A program made the translations under genes and the position numbers. From assembly GCF_000004195.4 (NCBI RefSeq), contig NC_030681.2, positions 21,344,482 to 21,408,481 of the forward strand: DNA of 64,000 nucleotides. The letters are read 5' to 3'. The stretch's first letter is position 1; every line of letters begins with the position of its first letter. The notes beneath the pieces were generated by a model that made no database searches, was not told the DNA's origin, and saw only the letters and a program-made list of their open reading frames with translations. Below are positions 16,502 to 30,114 of the stretch, piece by piece. The DNA is from Xenopus tropicalis (Eukaryota > Chordata > Amphibia > Anura > Pipidae).

Positions 16502-16823
16502 TAAAGGTGGCCACACACGTGGCGATTTTCGATATTTAGTGCGACAATTGGCCACTAATGTTCAGGGCTGAAACGGCAGATATGGAGGTAGAAACAATAG
16601 GATTTCTACCTCCTTCTGCCGATTCAGCTCTGAAGGCAGATTTTGCTCAGGCGCCTTCTATGGCGCCCGATCAAAATCTTTTAACCCACCCGATCGGCGA
16701 GTCGACCGATATCAGCAGCCTCCTGCGATATCGGTCGCCTCGCCGACTTGCCATATACGCACCGAATATCGTACAAAACAAGGTTTCGTACGATATTATC
16801 GGTGCATGTATGGCTAGCTTTAC
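16502..16823. mobile_element. T2-type MITE (ggtggccacacacg termini)
   Basis: The element begins taaaggtggccacacacg and ends cgtgcatgtatggctagcttta-like, with internal inverted segments (cgatatcag / ctgcgatatcgg, gtacgatatt). The same family recurs at 31514 and 43408. Ends and AT-rich target resemble the Xenopus T2-type MITEs, but that assignment is from memory of terminal motifs. Confidence 0.7.
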
Positions 16824-17340
16824 CCCCTCCAGCCACCAATCATGAAAAAAGGTGAATGATTCAAAAGACAAAAAATAAAGACCAATTGAAAATCTGCTTA
16901 GAACCTGCCATTCTATAATATACTATAAGTTAATTGAAGGTGAACTACCCTTTAAGTGAATAACACTTGGGAATTCTAAGTTACATGTTCTCAATGGATA
17001 GCTTAAGGCAAAACAGTACAGCACCGGATGGCTACAAACAGGGATTAGGTTTTGATCACTGCAGTTCCCCCTGAGAAAGGCAGAAGCAATTCTATCCCCA
17101 ATGATACCTAATGAAAGCACTCAAACACTTCTGTGGCCTGGAACTTTGTGGTTTAGTTTTGTCACTTGTAACAAATATAGCAGTTGAGCTGTAGTGTATT
17201 TTAGCCATACAAACTGCACCCACCTAACCCGAGGCCTTCAGATGGAAATCTGTTGCAGAGGACATCGTTTTCTAATTTGTGGTAAAATAAATCTTTGGGG
17301 ATCCTGCATATTGTGGGGCCTGAGAGCAGCAGTTACAAGT

Positions 17341-17670
17341 ACAGGTATGGGATCCCTTATCTGGAAACCCATTATCCAGAAAGCTCAGAATTACGGAAAG
17401 GCCATCTTCCATAGACTCCATTTTAATAAAATAATTCAGAATTCTAAAACTGATTTCCTTTTTCCCTGTAGTAATACAACAGTACCTTGTAACTGATCCC
17501 AACTAAGATATAAATAATCCTTATTGGATGCAAAACAATCCCATTGGGTTTAATTAATGTTTTATTGATTTTTTAGTAGACTTAAGGTATGCAGATAAAA
17601 ATTACGGAAAGACCCCTTATCCGGAATACCCTTGGTCCCCAGCATTCTGGATAATGGGTCCTATACCTGT
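17341..17670. mobile_element. MITE of the acaggtatgggat family, full length
   Basis: It begins acaggtatgggatcccttat and ends gggtcctatacctgt, giving inverted termini of about 15 bp with flanking TA. Internal marks are ccgaattacgg-like, agactccatt, aataataaaacagtacc-like and gatcccaactaagatat. This is the commonest repeat of the window, with further copies at 26.8, 31.9, 37.9, 40.9, 42.5, 47.5, 55.5 and 60.5 kb. Confidence 0.85.
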
Positions 17671-19440
17671 TTAAGGGGTGAAGGATAGCAGATAGAAGGA
17701 TACAGTAGGGCAGGGATCCCTAAGCTTTTTTACCTATGATTCACATTTAAATGTAAAAAAAGTTAGAGAGCAAAACAAGCATGCAAAAAGATCCTGGGGT
17801 TCCCAATTATAGGCCATAATTGGCTAGTCCCTATGTGGACTGGTAGCCTACAGGAGATTCTGTTTGGCAGTACAAATGTTTTTTTATGTAAGTAAAGCTT
17901 TCCTTCAAGCCAGGAATTCAAAAATAAGCACCTGCTTTGAGGCCACAGGGAGCAACATCCAAGGGGTTGGTTAATAACATGTTGCTTACGAGCCACTGGC
18001 TGGGGATCTCTGTAGTAGGGCAAGCAGAAGGGCCATAGGTTGGAGAATTTGATATACTTAACATAAAGTGGCCCCATCTCAAAACAATCTTCCCGAAAAA
18101 TTTCTTTTTTCTTTTTTTTTTTTATTGTTGCATCTAATAAAATGGGATTTAAGTATAGAAAAATCTAACACTAAAACCCCCTGACATTCTGCTGATCCAT
18201 CTGAAATTCCCATAGTTGCTCGTGTAGCTTTGCCCTGATGTTTATTATCTGTATTGTTCCCTAATTTTCACAGCAAGGCTGCAGAATTTTGCAGAGCCCT
18301 TCTGTTTCCATGTCAACAGGCAAAGAAATTCACTTTCCTGCTATACATTTCAGAGGGTATGTCCTTATGAACTGTGACGAGTATGTGTAATATTGTATCT
18401 TCTGTCTCAGGCTGGCCGTAGGTTCAGGATATACCGTAATACCATTTCATGCCTTTTTGAAATCTCCACATCAATATCCCTTATTTGCAGTGTCTGCAGT
18501 CACGTCTATCCAATGCTGGTTTCACAGGGACTTGGTATCTCTGGCTGATTGGCAATGCGCTATATACAGTACGTTGTAGAATGGAAATGATTGAGGCTTG
18601 GTGCTGTGCCACTGGGGCAATGGTGGCCATTTTGTTTTCATTTATAAAATAACCACAAATTCAGGACAGGCTTGAGAGTTGGGAAGAGAGGGCATTCTTC
18701 GATTGGGCGTCAGTATCAGAGGGGCCCAATGGTGGTAGAATATAGATAAAAAGAAAAAGACATATTAATTTAAAGTAATGTTTAAATCAGGGATGGCCAA
18801 CCTGCAGCCCTCAAGCAGAACTGCAACACAACAAAAGTTATTTTTGACGCCCCCCCCCATCTCCAGATGGAGGACCTAGTCTTCCTGCATTGCATGGTGC
18901 CCCCCTCCCATTCTGAAAAGATGTAAGGGATGTTCATTTCTTTTATGGGCAACAGAATAAGCAGTTAAGGACCCTTAATATTCAATTCTCATCTTTATGT
19001 TTCTGTCTTAAGAAATAAATGAACTTTACAGGGGGAACTGCTACACTACATTTAGTCACCATTAATTGAATTAGTGGGCAATGCTGCTCCTCTGTGACTG
19101 TATTCAGTGCAAGATGTATGATATCATTAATGCAAGAGCCTGTACCTAATAAAACACTGATTATGTGTTTAACAAAATACAAAAAAACAAAAAACAAAAG
19201 GAACTGCAAAATTTGGGCAAGCACAGGTAGCGGAATCTGCAATTAAGCATCACTATTACTGAGGATTTCCCTACACCAGGTGCATTTTAATAAAATAAAC
19301 TAGAGAATGCCTACAGCAAGAAATTACCTAGGTCTTAAAGACCCTCTTTATTCTACCCTGTGTAGGGGTAATGGCGTTGACTGACTATTGAGCACTGAAG
19401 ATAACTCCCTTAAAGGGCCACTAACTTAAAGTAAAATACA
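17671..19440. other. Gene-free stretch
   Basis: I find no supportable gene. It includes short homopolymers (T-rich near 18105, C-rich near 18850) and a phrase near 18790 (ggatggccaacctgcagccctc) that recurs at about 57420, so part of it is an unnamed interspersed repeat. Confidence 0.5.
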
Positions 19441-19464
19441 CCAAAAATCACTAAGAAAAAAGGC

Positions 19465-19545
19465 CCATTTACTTCAATTTCACAAATTTTTACCATTTCA
19501 CAAATCTATACCATTTCAAAAATTTTTACCATTTCACAATTTTTT
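19465..19545. repeat. Short tandem repeat (accatttcacaaattttt)
   Basis: About three to four imperfect copies of a ~21-bp word containing accatttcacaaa occur in a row. Confidence 0.75.
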
Positions 19546-19914
19546 TAGCGCTGAGAAATAGGACAGGTCACTAGCCAATATCTCTTTTGCAAAGGCTCAC
19601 CAAAGCCTGAATCTCTGACTGTATAATTCTACGATCAGCCACATTTAGCTGGTTTTAGACTCTAAACACAGCATACCCCTTTGGTCACCAAGCTATACCT
19701 CCTGCGTTCTGCTAAGGGGGTTAGCTAAGTTTGTAGACAGGTAGCCAATGGCCAAGAAACAAACCATTGTGTATTAAATGCTTATTGCTTCAATTAGACA
19801 AACTCAAAAGGAAATTTAAGGGCTCCCTTGTTATAACAGGTTATTATAACCTTATTATATACTATAACAGGTTTTATTATATTATTATTATATTATGACA
19901 GGTTTTTGTGCTCC

Positions 19915-20030
19915 TTTAGGGCTGTGGCACATGGGGAGATTAGTCGCCCGCGACAAATCTCTCTTGTCGTGGGCGACTAATCTCCCGATATGACACCCCA
20001 CCGGCGAGAATGTAATTCGCCCTAAAGCAA
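19915..20030. mobile_element. Palindromic MITE fragment (gggagattagtcgcc family)
   Basis: The sequence ggggagattagtcgccc is followed closely by its inverse gggcgactaatctccc, then by gaatgtaattcgcc. It is a partial copy of the family seen more completely at 39080-39382 and 40171-40412. Confidence 0.75.
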
Positions 20031-20100
20031 AAACCTGTTATAATACCATGCCCACTTCAGAAAGCACACTTCTGAACCTACTGAACCTTACACGTGGGAA

Positions 20101-20398
20101 CTAGTGATGAGCGAATCTGTCCCGTTTCAAAAAAATGTGTGAAACGCATTTGTCGTGTGATTTTTTTTTGTCATCCGCGTCTTTTTTGTAATCCACGTCT
20201 ATTTTTTGTCACCCGCGCTTTTTTGACGCGACTTCGCTGGTTTTTACGCGACCGCGGCCCAATTTGACATACGGAAAAAAAAAATCTGTGCGACAAATTT
20301 TTCTTCACGGAAGTCTCGCAAAACAATTCACCATTGGCGAAATGTGCAAATACGCTGCAAATCCATGCCTGGAAAAAAAAAAATCGCTCATCACTGGT
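20101..20398. mobile_element. Palindromic MITE (agtgatgagcga termini)
   Basis: The left end ctagtgatgagcgaatctg is mirrored by the right end atcgctcatcactggt. The interior has inverted segments gacaaa/tttgtc and repeated gacgcg-type words. I have no firm family name. Confidence 0.75.
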
Positions 20399-20399
20399 G

Positions 20400-22540
20400 A
20401 GAACTGTTTGCTGTACCTGGATCTGAAAAGCAGAGGGGTTGCTGAATGCCATCTTATGCCACATCAGGTTAGACGTGATTTCCTGATTGGTGCATGTACA
20501 GTTATAGCGGATTTGGACCTGTCTTTGACTGCATATGCTTGATGTCAGGGATCAGAGATCAACGCAAGAAGCTGCCTCTCTGCTTTACTGAACCAGGTAC
20601 AGTCAATTTAGTGGGTCTCCAGTTATGCAGTTTAGGGGGGGCAAGGTATGATAACATGCTTCTATTCCTCTTTAAAATTAAGGTATGGTGGCCCTTTACG
20701 TAAATAATTCCCGCTTGATTTATACCACCCTTTACTGGCACTGGTTTTTGATATTCTGAAGGAGTTTAATAAATTTTACACCTCAAATATATAATATAAT
20801 TATATATAATTTTACATTTACACCCCAAATATAGGACATTAGAGGACTTGCACAATATAAAGCAGATCAATAGTGTAACAGAGATTACAATAGTGTGAAA
20901 TCATGTGAAAAATCATAGGAGGTTATGTAATAATTTGCCCAGGAGCAGCCCAACTTCCATGTTGACAGCCTGTATTTATAGGGAGATAGCCAGCTCTGCC
21001 TCTCTCCAGAAAACAGCAGTGGCATGGTCTCAGGCTTATATTACACATACTGTTTTCTAGGGATTTTTTATGCTTGCCGAGAATTAGCCCCATGTGGCGT
21101 TACCCTTGTGCCAGCTTATTTTCTCCAGTGGAGTAAAGCGCATCACCATGTGTGCAATGGCGCATTTCTAATTAATGCGGCCGGCGGCTGCCATAATTAG
21201 CTGCCCCCTCCGCATCCGTTTAGCTCACATATGGAGCACTGGGGACACGATGTGCTGAAATTCTGCATGTCCTGTCCCCAGTGTTCTATATGTGAGCAAA
21301 GTTTAGGTGTGGCTGGGCAGCATGCAGCCACCACATTTGTGCCACCCTAGGCCCTTTATGGCCACAAATCCAGGCCTGCATGTGTGCTGCCTACCACTTA
21401 CTTGAATAGCATTTAAAAGGCACATTCAGGCGAAATCCACCTGTCACTACATGTCATAAGCATATCTGGCCAGAGGCTGCAGACTGATAATTGCCAGAGC
21501 TGGAATATGTTATATACAGTGGTAGCAGAATCCAATGTACTAACCATAACTAAGTAAAAACATTTTAAGTTTGGGGGCCTATAATTAGCACTACAAAAAA
21601 TAACTGTGGATTGCTACTGACCTGACTACATATTCCTAGGATCCATTAGTTTTTAAATGAGTTTCCCGTTTGTCGGTCTAAAGATGTAAATCACAGTTGG
21701 CATCACAACAAACACTTGGACTTAATTGCTTACAATTAGCGAGAGCATAGCAGAAGCCTCTCACCTGTGTATAATTGTCGCTATAGCATATTGTGCCTGA
21801 AAGCGCGCAAGGGTCAGTGTCTGGATCCGTAAATAAATACTTTCTCTCCATCTCCACTTTGCCTGGAGACCAGGGCACTCTGGGAATAGTCTTTATACAT
21901 TTAGAATACCCATGCATTTCTTATCAAGGGAGTGCTTGCTTGTTAGTGAGAAAAGCTATCAGCCGATGAATAGCCGCGGTATAAAGCGGCACATAAATGA
22001 TTGACATTAACATAATAAAGCTTTGTTACATATATTATCAGCCCGGTTGTAGCAAAGTTAGTGCCGAAGACAATTAAATAAATACAAATTCATTTCCTTT
22101 CTTTTGGAAAGTGTGTGTGTGTATGCATTTCTATTGGTTTCTATTCAGAAACAAATTGTATTTTGCTGAATGGTATTAATATATTATACAGTCATCCGGA
22201 AAGAGACCAGAGATATGCCTGCCTTGTTTAGAATCACTGAGGAAACATTCACGGAAGAGATGTGGGCAAAAATATCCTTCCTAAAGGCCGTGGCAATATG
22301 TTCAACGGTTTTAAAGTTATTTATACATGTAATTGTCTGTTTATAGTTTTAGCACTGGTGTTCCAACTACTGAAACAATGTATCAGGAGCCAGCTGATTA
22401 GAAGACCAGGAGGAAACCTGACTGCTGTAACGTTGTCTCGAAAGTCAGAACCGGAGAATAGAAAGGGATAAACACTGCTCTCAGTGGCAATTACATTTAC
22501 ACATCACATTAAAAACACTAGGAATGTTTAAATGGACATT
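20400..22540. other. Gene-free stretch with repeat debris
   Basis: No gene is supported. Around 21335-21377 there is a ccctaggccc...ccacaaatccaggcctg end, the same terminal sequence as the element at 35146-35397. A (TA)-rich patch lies near 20790-20815. Confidence 0.5.
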
Positions 22541-23130
22541 GTCATGATTTTTATGTTATACTTTTAACAACTCTACTCTACCATTTAAAATGTTATTCTT
22601 GAACCAACAAAGGTATTTTTAGCTGTAATATTGGTGTGTACGTGTTGCATTGTGCCTGAGTCTGAGCTTTCAGAATGTGCGCTACACATTAGAACTGCTT
22701 TCAGGTAACCTATTGTGTCTCCTACTCCCATTTAACTGGAGGGGTCCCAAGCCGGACTTGGATTTCTTACTATTGAGTGCTATTCTGATATCCCATTGTT
22801 CTGCTGATCGGCTGCTTGGGGGGGGGGGGGGGGTATCACTCCAACTTCCAACTTGCAGCTCAGCAGTAAAGTGTGACTGAAGTCTGAGTCTGAGCTTTCA
22901 GAAGGAGCCAGTGCTACACATTAGAACTGCTTTCAGCTAACCTATTGTTTCTCCTACTCCCATGTAACTGGAGGGGTCCAAGCCGGACTTGGATTTCTTA
23001 CTACTGAGTGCTATTCTGATATCTACTGGGAGCTGCTATCTTGCTCCCTTCCCATTGTTCTGCTGATCGGCTGCTGGGGGTGGGGGGGATATCACTTCAA
23101 CTTGCAGCTCAGCAGTAAAGTATGACTGAA
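22540..23130. repeat. Interspersed repeat with internal ~240-bp tandem duplication
   Basis: The block from gtctgagctttcag through acattagaactgctttcag, gccggacttggatttctta, gttctgctgatcggctgc, a G-run and cagctcagcagtaaagt occurs twice in succession. The second copy starts near 22885. A third copy of the family lies at 49600-49930 inside gtf2a1l. The G-run length differs between copies. Confidence 0.8.
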
Positions 23131-23422
23131 GTTTATCAGAGCACAGGTCACATGGCTGTGGCACCCTGGGAAATGAAGAATATGGCTAGCCCCATGTGAA
23201 ATTTCAAAATTAAATAGAAAATGCAGGGTTCAGCTGGAGAAGCTATTAACTGATGGGTTTTGAAAAAAACATTTTCCTGTGACAGTATTCCGTTAATGTT
23301 TTTTTGAAAGTTGCTTAGAATTACAATATAAGGGCCAATGCACACAGGCATTTTTACCTACATTCCTATTCAGCGGCTTTAAGGTGCGTTCCACCACATG
23401 TGAATGCGGGAATTAACTTACC

Positions 23423-23780
23423 CAAGTCATCTCTATTGGGTTTGTTTCATGGTTAAATGATTCCCTTTTCTCTGTAATAATAAAACAGTACCTGTACTTG
23501 ATCCCAACTAAGATATAATTACCCCTTATTGGAGCAGAACAGCCCTATTGGGTTTATTTAATGGTTAAATGATTCCCTTTTCTCTGTAATAATAAAACAG
23601 TACCTGTACTTGATCCCAACTAAGACATAATTACCCCTTACTGGAGGCAAAACAATACGTTAATTCAATATATACATGATTTCTAGCAGACTTAAGGTAT
23701 GGAGATCCAAATTACAGAAAGATCCCTTATCCCGAAAACCCCAGGTCCCGAGCATTCTGGATATTAGGTCCCCTACCTGT
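23423..23780. mobile_element. acaggtatgggat-family MITE, truncated, duplicated core
   Basis: The right end (ctggatattaggtcccctacctgt) is present but the left terminus is missing. The internal unit (attgggtttattt..aatgattccctt..gatcccaactaagatataatt) occurs twice in tandem, as in the larger expansion at 41.4-42.4 kb. Confidence 0.75.
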
Positions 23781-23799
23781 ACTATTTGCCACTTTAATT

Positions 23800-26760
23800 G
23801 TCAACATTTTGAGCACCATATTATCAGTACACATATGACACACATGACCAATCTGAGGCATTTGGCTCTTGTTGAACTGCTACTCTCAGCATAACACTGA
23901 CAAGCGTCGCTTCCTGTACAGTTTGCTTTCACGTGCATCTACTTATATATCCGTTTGAGGTTCATTCATCACAGATGTATATATGGGTTTAGTCTCACTC
24001 CACCAAAGTTGATGTTCAGTTAAGAATCCCATCCATCTGCGGCTTATTAAAGAGAGGGAGGCAGAATATTTTTAGTTACAAGCTGACCATTTTCTGTTTA
24101 CTAAGCAGATTGCAGAAAGAGATTTATACGTCTCAGCTACCGATATGGCAAACTGCAAAGTGGGCAATTTCTTCCTTCCAAAATATATGGTAATGCACTC
24201 ACCTAACTGTATACATTTTTAGGCTGTTGGTGGGGAATTCATTCCCTTCTCGCACAATGTAAGCTCATTTTCAGGTTAATAAATACATAAAATGGATTTA
24301 ACCCTGTGCATGATGCTGACTTGGAGTAGAAGGAAATATTGAACCCAACAAAGAGGCAACTGAGGTCGTTGTACTCATTTTGTAAACAGAAGACTATGGA
24401 ACAAAAACCTTATTGGAAGGTCCATTGGGCAAATGGGTTTCCTATTCTGTTTACAGGTTCAAAAGCAATTACCTATTGGTGTGATATACTGGAACTACAG
24501 TAGAATAACCAGCATTTCTACATGTTCAACCTTGACCAGCAGTCTGAAGGCCAGTTTTGCTGCCCTTGGAACTATATACCAATGTGGTTGTGACACCATG
24601 ATAGACAGAGTTAGGTAGTTACACCAGTGTATCTGTATATCTGTAACCCTGAGCTAAGGAGCAACCTGATGACCAGTTATGGTTAATGCTTATTAGCATG
24701 TAAATACTACAGGGTGACTGTAAAAAACAACGCCTGTCTATGCCTATGAAAACCAACTAAGGGTGATTTCCGAAACGCATCAAGCTGTTTGCTTCCCAGA
24801 AGCCACTTATGTTTTTATATTTAACAAAATATAGAATACTTTTTTTTTTAGAGAAAGGATTGCAACCTTTTTCTTCTTTTGTTCTATGGAAAACATCTAT
24901 CGAAAATGCCCCCATCTTCTTTTATGCTAATTCACACACAACTGAGTCCATGGTAATCATGATTTTGCAAATTTAACTAGAGAAAAATATATTAAACTTA
25001 ATTGCACCAGCCGAGAGGTTCACAGCCCGATAACACTAATGATCCAAGGTGTCAAATTTGTCCAAGAGTTCACCATCTTGGATCTGGTTAGCCATCTTTT
25101 GTGTATCAGTGGCACCGCACATGCTCAGTGTGCTCTAGGATGCCAAGATTGCATCTTGTCAGAAACCATCAAAACATGAACAGAAGTACGAGTTTACAGC
25201 TATCAAAGAAGCTGATGCACAACTCTAATGCACAATGCATTGGGATTTATGAGTCCATATTATGTGAATTCAAATTAATTGCTAATGAGCCTTGCATTGT
25301 GAACTGTATTAATCTCAGGTAACTGACAGCAGCCCAGAGCACACTGAGCATGTGCAGTGCCACAGACACTCACAAGATGGCCTAACAAGACCCAAGATGG
25401 TGAGCTCCTGTAAATGTTGAAGGACTGCTGAACACCCGGGATGGTACAGTAAGATATGCAACATACAACATTTACAGCCATATTCTTTTTGGGCTTTGGT
25501 TCTCCTTTAAAGTTTTGTGTACCTGCATATTGCATCGTATCTCAATGTTGCAATGTTTATAGAAAATACATCATCCTTAGACTTACCTAGACAAGCTGCT
25601 TGCTATTCTACACTCTTCCCACAGCATTCCTTAGATGTCCCTATGAGAGGTTTATAAATACCCATGAATCAATGCCATGCAGTCTATTACTTTAACTGTG
25701 ATGAAATCTGCTGTCAGCTTCATTTGAAAAAAAGGTTATCTGAAAACACACTATTGATTTTTAATAATTAAAGATAATTTTCAACCTCCCTCTGCAGTGT
25801 TTTTCCCTGAGGAACTTTTTTTTTTCCCCCCCCAATTGACTGTTCCCAGTTGCCTATAACTAGATTCTGAGTATACGCCATTGAATTAAAATGCGCGATT
25901 GACTTGTTTTTCTTGATATGTAGATATTATCCAGAGCCATTAGAATAAGTTCAGAAAATGAGGCATTGAATTATCCATTATGACAATAATACTATAGCAG
26001 TCCCATTTATCAATTAGAATATGCATTCTCAATGACAGCTTGCCATTAGCATGAATATTAAACGAGAGTCAGCGGCAGAGCAGATGCTGAGAATGTCAAT
26101 CATTACTATCAGTCAGGAAAATGCTTTCTGATGACAGCTCTCTCTTCATGGGAAATTCGCTATTTTTCTTATTTGCATTCACATTTATTTGAATGAAAGT
26201 TTGACCTCTGGTATGAGCAATATTAGTCTATTATAGTTATTTAAGTGAACATAATCTCTCCATTTATATGTATTGGCAATTGTTTAACTGTACAGCTTTA
26301 TATACTAGATCATGGGGAATGCATAGGCTGGTATGGATATATGCTATATCTCTATACAGGCTAAGAGAAAGCCTAGGAATTAGTTCCCACTATGAAGTGC
26401 CATTTACATCCCTCTATGGCTTCACCCTTCACCCTTCCAACTGACATAACAAAATAGGAGGCTTGTGGAAATAGATCAGGGTCCCTTTAGATATGTAGCC
26501 CGCCAGTGAGCCAATGGCTGCTTGGGTTACAAAGATTACAACTGCAGGACTAGTCAGTTGGTTTGATCCTTCTTCTACTGTGGGAGATGTCAGGTCTTAA
26601 AGTAAAGACCTGGCATTAAGTAAAAGGAGGAAGACGCTAACTAACTTTGGTAGGTAATGGGACCACAACCCCCCCCCAAAAAAAGTTTTTTTTTGCATAA
26701 CAAAAAAAAAACCTTTATATTTTTAATGTTTTGGTGTTATTTGTAAATGTAATTGCAACT
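23800..26760. other. Gene-free stretch
   Basis: I see no exon, RNA gene or complete element that I can support. The base composition is A/T-rich with a few homopolymer runs. A phrase near 25090-25135 (atctggttagccatctt..gcaccgcacatgctcagtgtgctct) is mirrored near 25320-25400, suggesting an inverted-repeat element of about 400-500 bp. Confidence 0.45.
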
Positions 26761-26769
26761 AAAAGAAGT

Positions 26770-27326
26770 ACAGGTATGGGATCCATTAACCAAAAAACAG
26801 TTTCAGGAAGCTCTGAATTATGGGAACCCGACCTCCCATAGACTTTATTTTAATCAATAATTCCGATTATTTGATTTCCTTTTTTTGTGTAATAATAAAA
26901 CAGTACCTTGTACCTTGTCCCAGGCAAGGTATAATTAATCCTTATTGGAGCTGAAACAATCCTATTGGATTATTGCGAGCGAGTGATCCTTATGCCTGCT
27001 TTGGTCTTCGCACATGCGCATCAGAGTGAAACACAGACTTTAACGGAAAAAAAAAGACGTCTTTTTCTTTCAACTATGCATCCATTGGCCGCGGGATTCT
27101 GAAGAAAAAAAAGACAAGAGGAAAAGGATCACTCACTCGCATATACCCCGGGCCAGTGTGGTTTTCTCCAAACTGGAGCACCAGCCCGGGGTATCAGGTG
27201 GTTACAATCACTGGGGGGGTCCCTAACGTTTGGCACCCCTTGTCATTTAGCCTTTCCAAATTACGGAAAGATCCCTTATCCGGAAAACCCCATCCCAAGC
27301 AGTCTAGATAATGGGTCCTATACCAG
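26770..27326. mobile_element. acaggtatgggat-family MITE with a nested element
   Basis: The left end acaggtatgggatcc and right end gggtcctatacc belong to the common MITE. Its core is split at about 26972 by a ~260-bp insert that contains agtgatcc..catgcgcatcag..accccgggcc and its inverse gcccggggtatc. A related insert lies at 48375-48680, again beside this MITE family. Confidence 0.7.
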
Positions 27327-27329
27327 CTA

Positions 27330-28890
27330 GTTTTTGCTACAGTGTTTCAGAAGACCAAACAACATAAATAAAGCATTATACAGAAAAAGAGAGAATTGAG
27401 ACATAATAATAATTAGTCCCAACTGAAACACAGCTTTATACAAATTACTTTAGGGTGGTAAATTAACTTTTTCAAACCTGTACAGCTAAACCTGTGTCCC
27501 TGTCTCCTTCCCTTTGAAACGATCAGCAGAATTGTGCCTCAGGGTGGTTCATCCCTCTGTTGTCTCTACTCTATGGCCCTGCTGGTAATGATGCATCTAC
27601 ACTGAAAGCTGCATTGCATTCCCTATACAGATATGGCACCTGGGACCATAATGCGCGGGACCAGGGGTTTTCCGGATAAAGGGTCTTTCTGTACCTTATG
27701 CCTGTTAAAAACATAGCCCCCATTCTAAGCCATTTTACCATTTGAACTTCATTTTATTGCACACACTGGCTGTATACAATTTTATACAAAAACAAAATGT
27801 TAAGGCTTCAGTCAGCACAAAAAATTCACATAAAAAGTGAGTTAATCCAGTTTTTTCTGCTAACCCTCAGCCATACCAGACTATTCATGTGTCACATCTA
27901 GGTTACATATGGATTATGGCAAAAACTACTCTCATTTTATTCTCTATCGCCTTTACTTCTATAGCATTTCTCTTCTTCTTACAACTGAAATAAAAGATTA
28001 ACATATCCATTATTGGCTCATTCTAGCTAATTATATTCCTAAGCAAATAGGTTCTTGTTAGTATAGGGCTGTTGCTCCTAGCATTTGAAGAATAGAAAGA
28101 CAGTGCTAGAGAAGAGATGATAATAAGAGAAGTCTGGATATGAGCGATGTCAGACAATTTAAATTTGCCTATGGTGGGACAGAATCAGGAGCTGGGTTTT
28201 TATAATACAAAGAAACCCTGTGTACCGCTGCCCAAGTCTGGGCAGTACAGGAGATATTCTGGAGGCATGGGTACATGAATAACCATACAGAACTAGAGGG
28301 CAGTGTTTAGCATTAGGGCCTTGCAGAAATGGGCTGCTAGGTTCAGTTCTAATTAGGGAGCTTCATGGAGTTTGCTCTACCAAATTGCTACACACATGTT
28401 TCAAGGAGGTTGGTATGCTGAGACATTTTGAGAAAAGTGTCAAATTCTACCAATAGCCCCTGTTTGTAAATAAGGTCCTGCATTTTTTTCCCTATATGCT
28501 TAGGTTCACTCCCATACATAAACTTGAGCCACGGGGACCTATCTACTGGATCTAAAGTTGTATATCCAATTTCCACCCTAAAATGTTTTTTCCAACTCCT
28601 GTTACATTTCTGTTCTTCCATCTCCCCTCTTTCTCCCACTCCCATCCCTTAGTTCTCCTAATGTTGGCCCTTTGCTGAACCCTCTCCCTTATTCCTTGTC
28701 TATTGTATCATTCCCTTTTTTGCTTTGCTATTTTATCCCCAGCTTTTTTATAATCTTCCCTTTATTGTCTACGCTATTATACCTAAACCAATCTGCCAAT
28801 TCTTTCAGATATTGCCCTATTGCTCTCTTATCTCTCACAGCATCCACATTTTCTTCTGATTTCTTCTTTTCTCAATATCTGCCCCCTTTT
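27330..28890. other. Gene-free stretch
   Basis: There is no supportable gene. A fragment of the common MITE right half (ggggttttccggataaagggtctttctgta) lies near 27663-27705. Confidence 0.5.
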
Positions 28891-29062
28891 ATTATTATTT
28901 TATTATTAACATTTATTTATAAAGCGCCAACATATTCCGCAGAGCTGTACAATAAGTGGGTTTCATACATTGGACATACAGAGTATGTCCAACATATAAA
29001 GCAATCAATAACCAATACAAGAGGTGAAGAGGGCCCTGCCCAAAAGAGCTTACAATCTACCC
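28891..29062 (-). mobile_element. CR1/L2-type LINE 3' tail
   Basis: On the minus strand it reads agattgtaagctcttttgggcagggcc, then cagctctgcggaatatgttggcgc, then ataaataaatg and an (ATA)n end. The same tail at 37303 is joined to a reverse-transcriptase fragment, which identifies this as a heavily 5'-truncated LINE. Confidence 0.75.
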
Positions 29063-30110
29063 TTCCTAAGGCTTCTTAATTCTTTCGGAATGCCTAGGCT
29101 CCTCTACAGCTGGACATGGGCTCTGTGCAGTTATGGGGCCCAAGAATTTAATTTATTAAATCACACTGGTGAAACCCTAACATCAAATAAATGATGAATG
29201 AAATAAACTTTGCATTAAATGTAAACACAAAGTATATGAATGGGTTCACAGAGTAAATACATTCTTGACTATTGCATCTGTGCCTACTTGATATATTAAA
29301 GCAATGGTAAAAATATTTCCTTACCAAGCCAGTTAAAGTAGCCAACGCGAAGGTAGGTGTCCCTGCTTCATCCTGGGAATTTAGACACTGACCTAAAATA
29401 ATTGTACATCAGTTTAGTATGTTACTATTCATGGTGTGTATGGATATCAGATTGAACAAGAAACATTTCTCAGCATATACTGTCCAAATATGTCTCATCC
29501 ACTCATTCCTTCCCCAGGATACAGTGACTGGCGCCCCTTAATGCATATTGTGCATTTGTAGAATTACATACCGGATACTGCATGGCTGTTTGGAGGTGCC
29601 TGTTGAGGAGGTCTAGTTCAGTCTACAAATTTCTTGGACTAAGGAATCAATCCTATTAATTCAACGGATATACACTGCATATGCAATATGGGATTATGTT
29701 TGTCATAATGCTGTTATACGTTCCATAAAAAGTGTATACATACTAAAATGGAGGGATTTATTATGAATTAGTGTTTTTTGATGAACATAATTTTCCATGA
29801 ATAACTGCCTTTTGATGATTATGCATTTCATGAATTTTACAGGTAGATCATGAATGTATCTATCAAAATTCAAAGGACAAGGGAGTCAAATTTATTTACA
29901 CTGTGGATCCTTTATGATTACATTTCATGAATGTCAATTGTATTTCATTCAAAGGTTTATCATATTTTTTATTTGATATTAGGGTTTTACTGGTGTGAAT
30001 ACATTCAATTATTGGGCATGCAATTACCATGTGCTTGGCTGTAATTGCTTGGAAAAATATTTGGCTCTAGGACTTTTGTCAGTGTACAGGGATGTTTTTA
30101 CTTTTTTACT
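29063..30110. other. Gene-free stretch
   Basis: A/T-rich sequence with no recognisable gene or repeat. Clusters of atgaatt/catgaat words occur around 29760-29960. Confidence 0.45.
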
Positions 30111-30114
30111 CCTA

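Noticed and set aside
29519..29600. Possible exon of an additional gene
   Set aside because: No splice-framed coding block could be joined to it on either strand.
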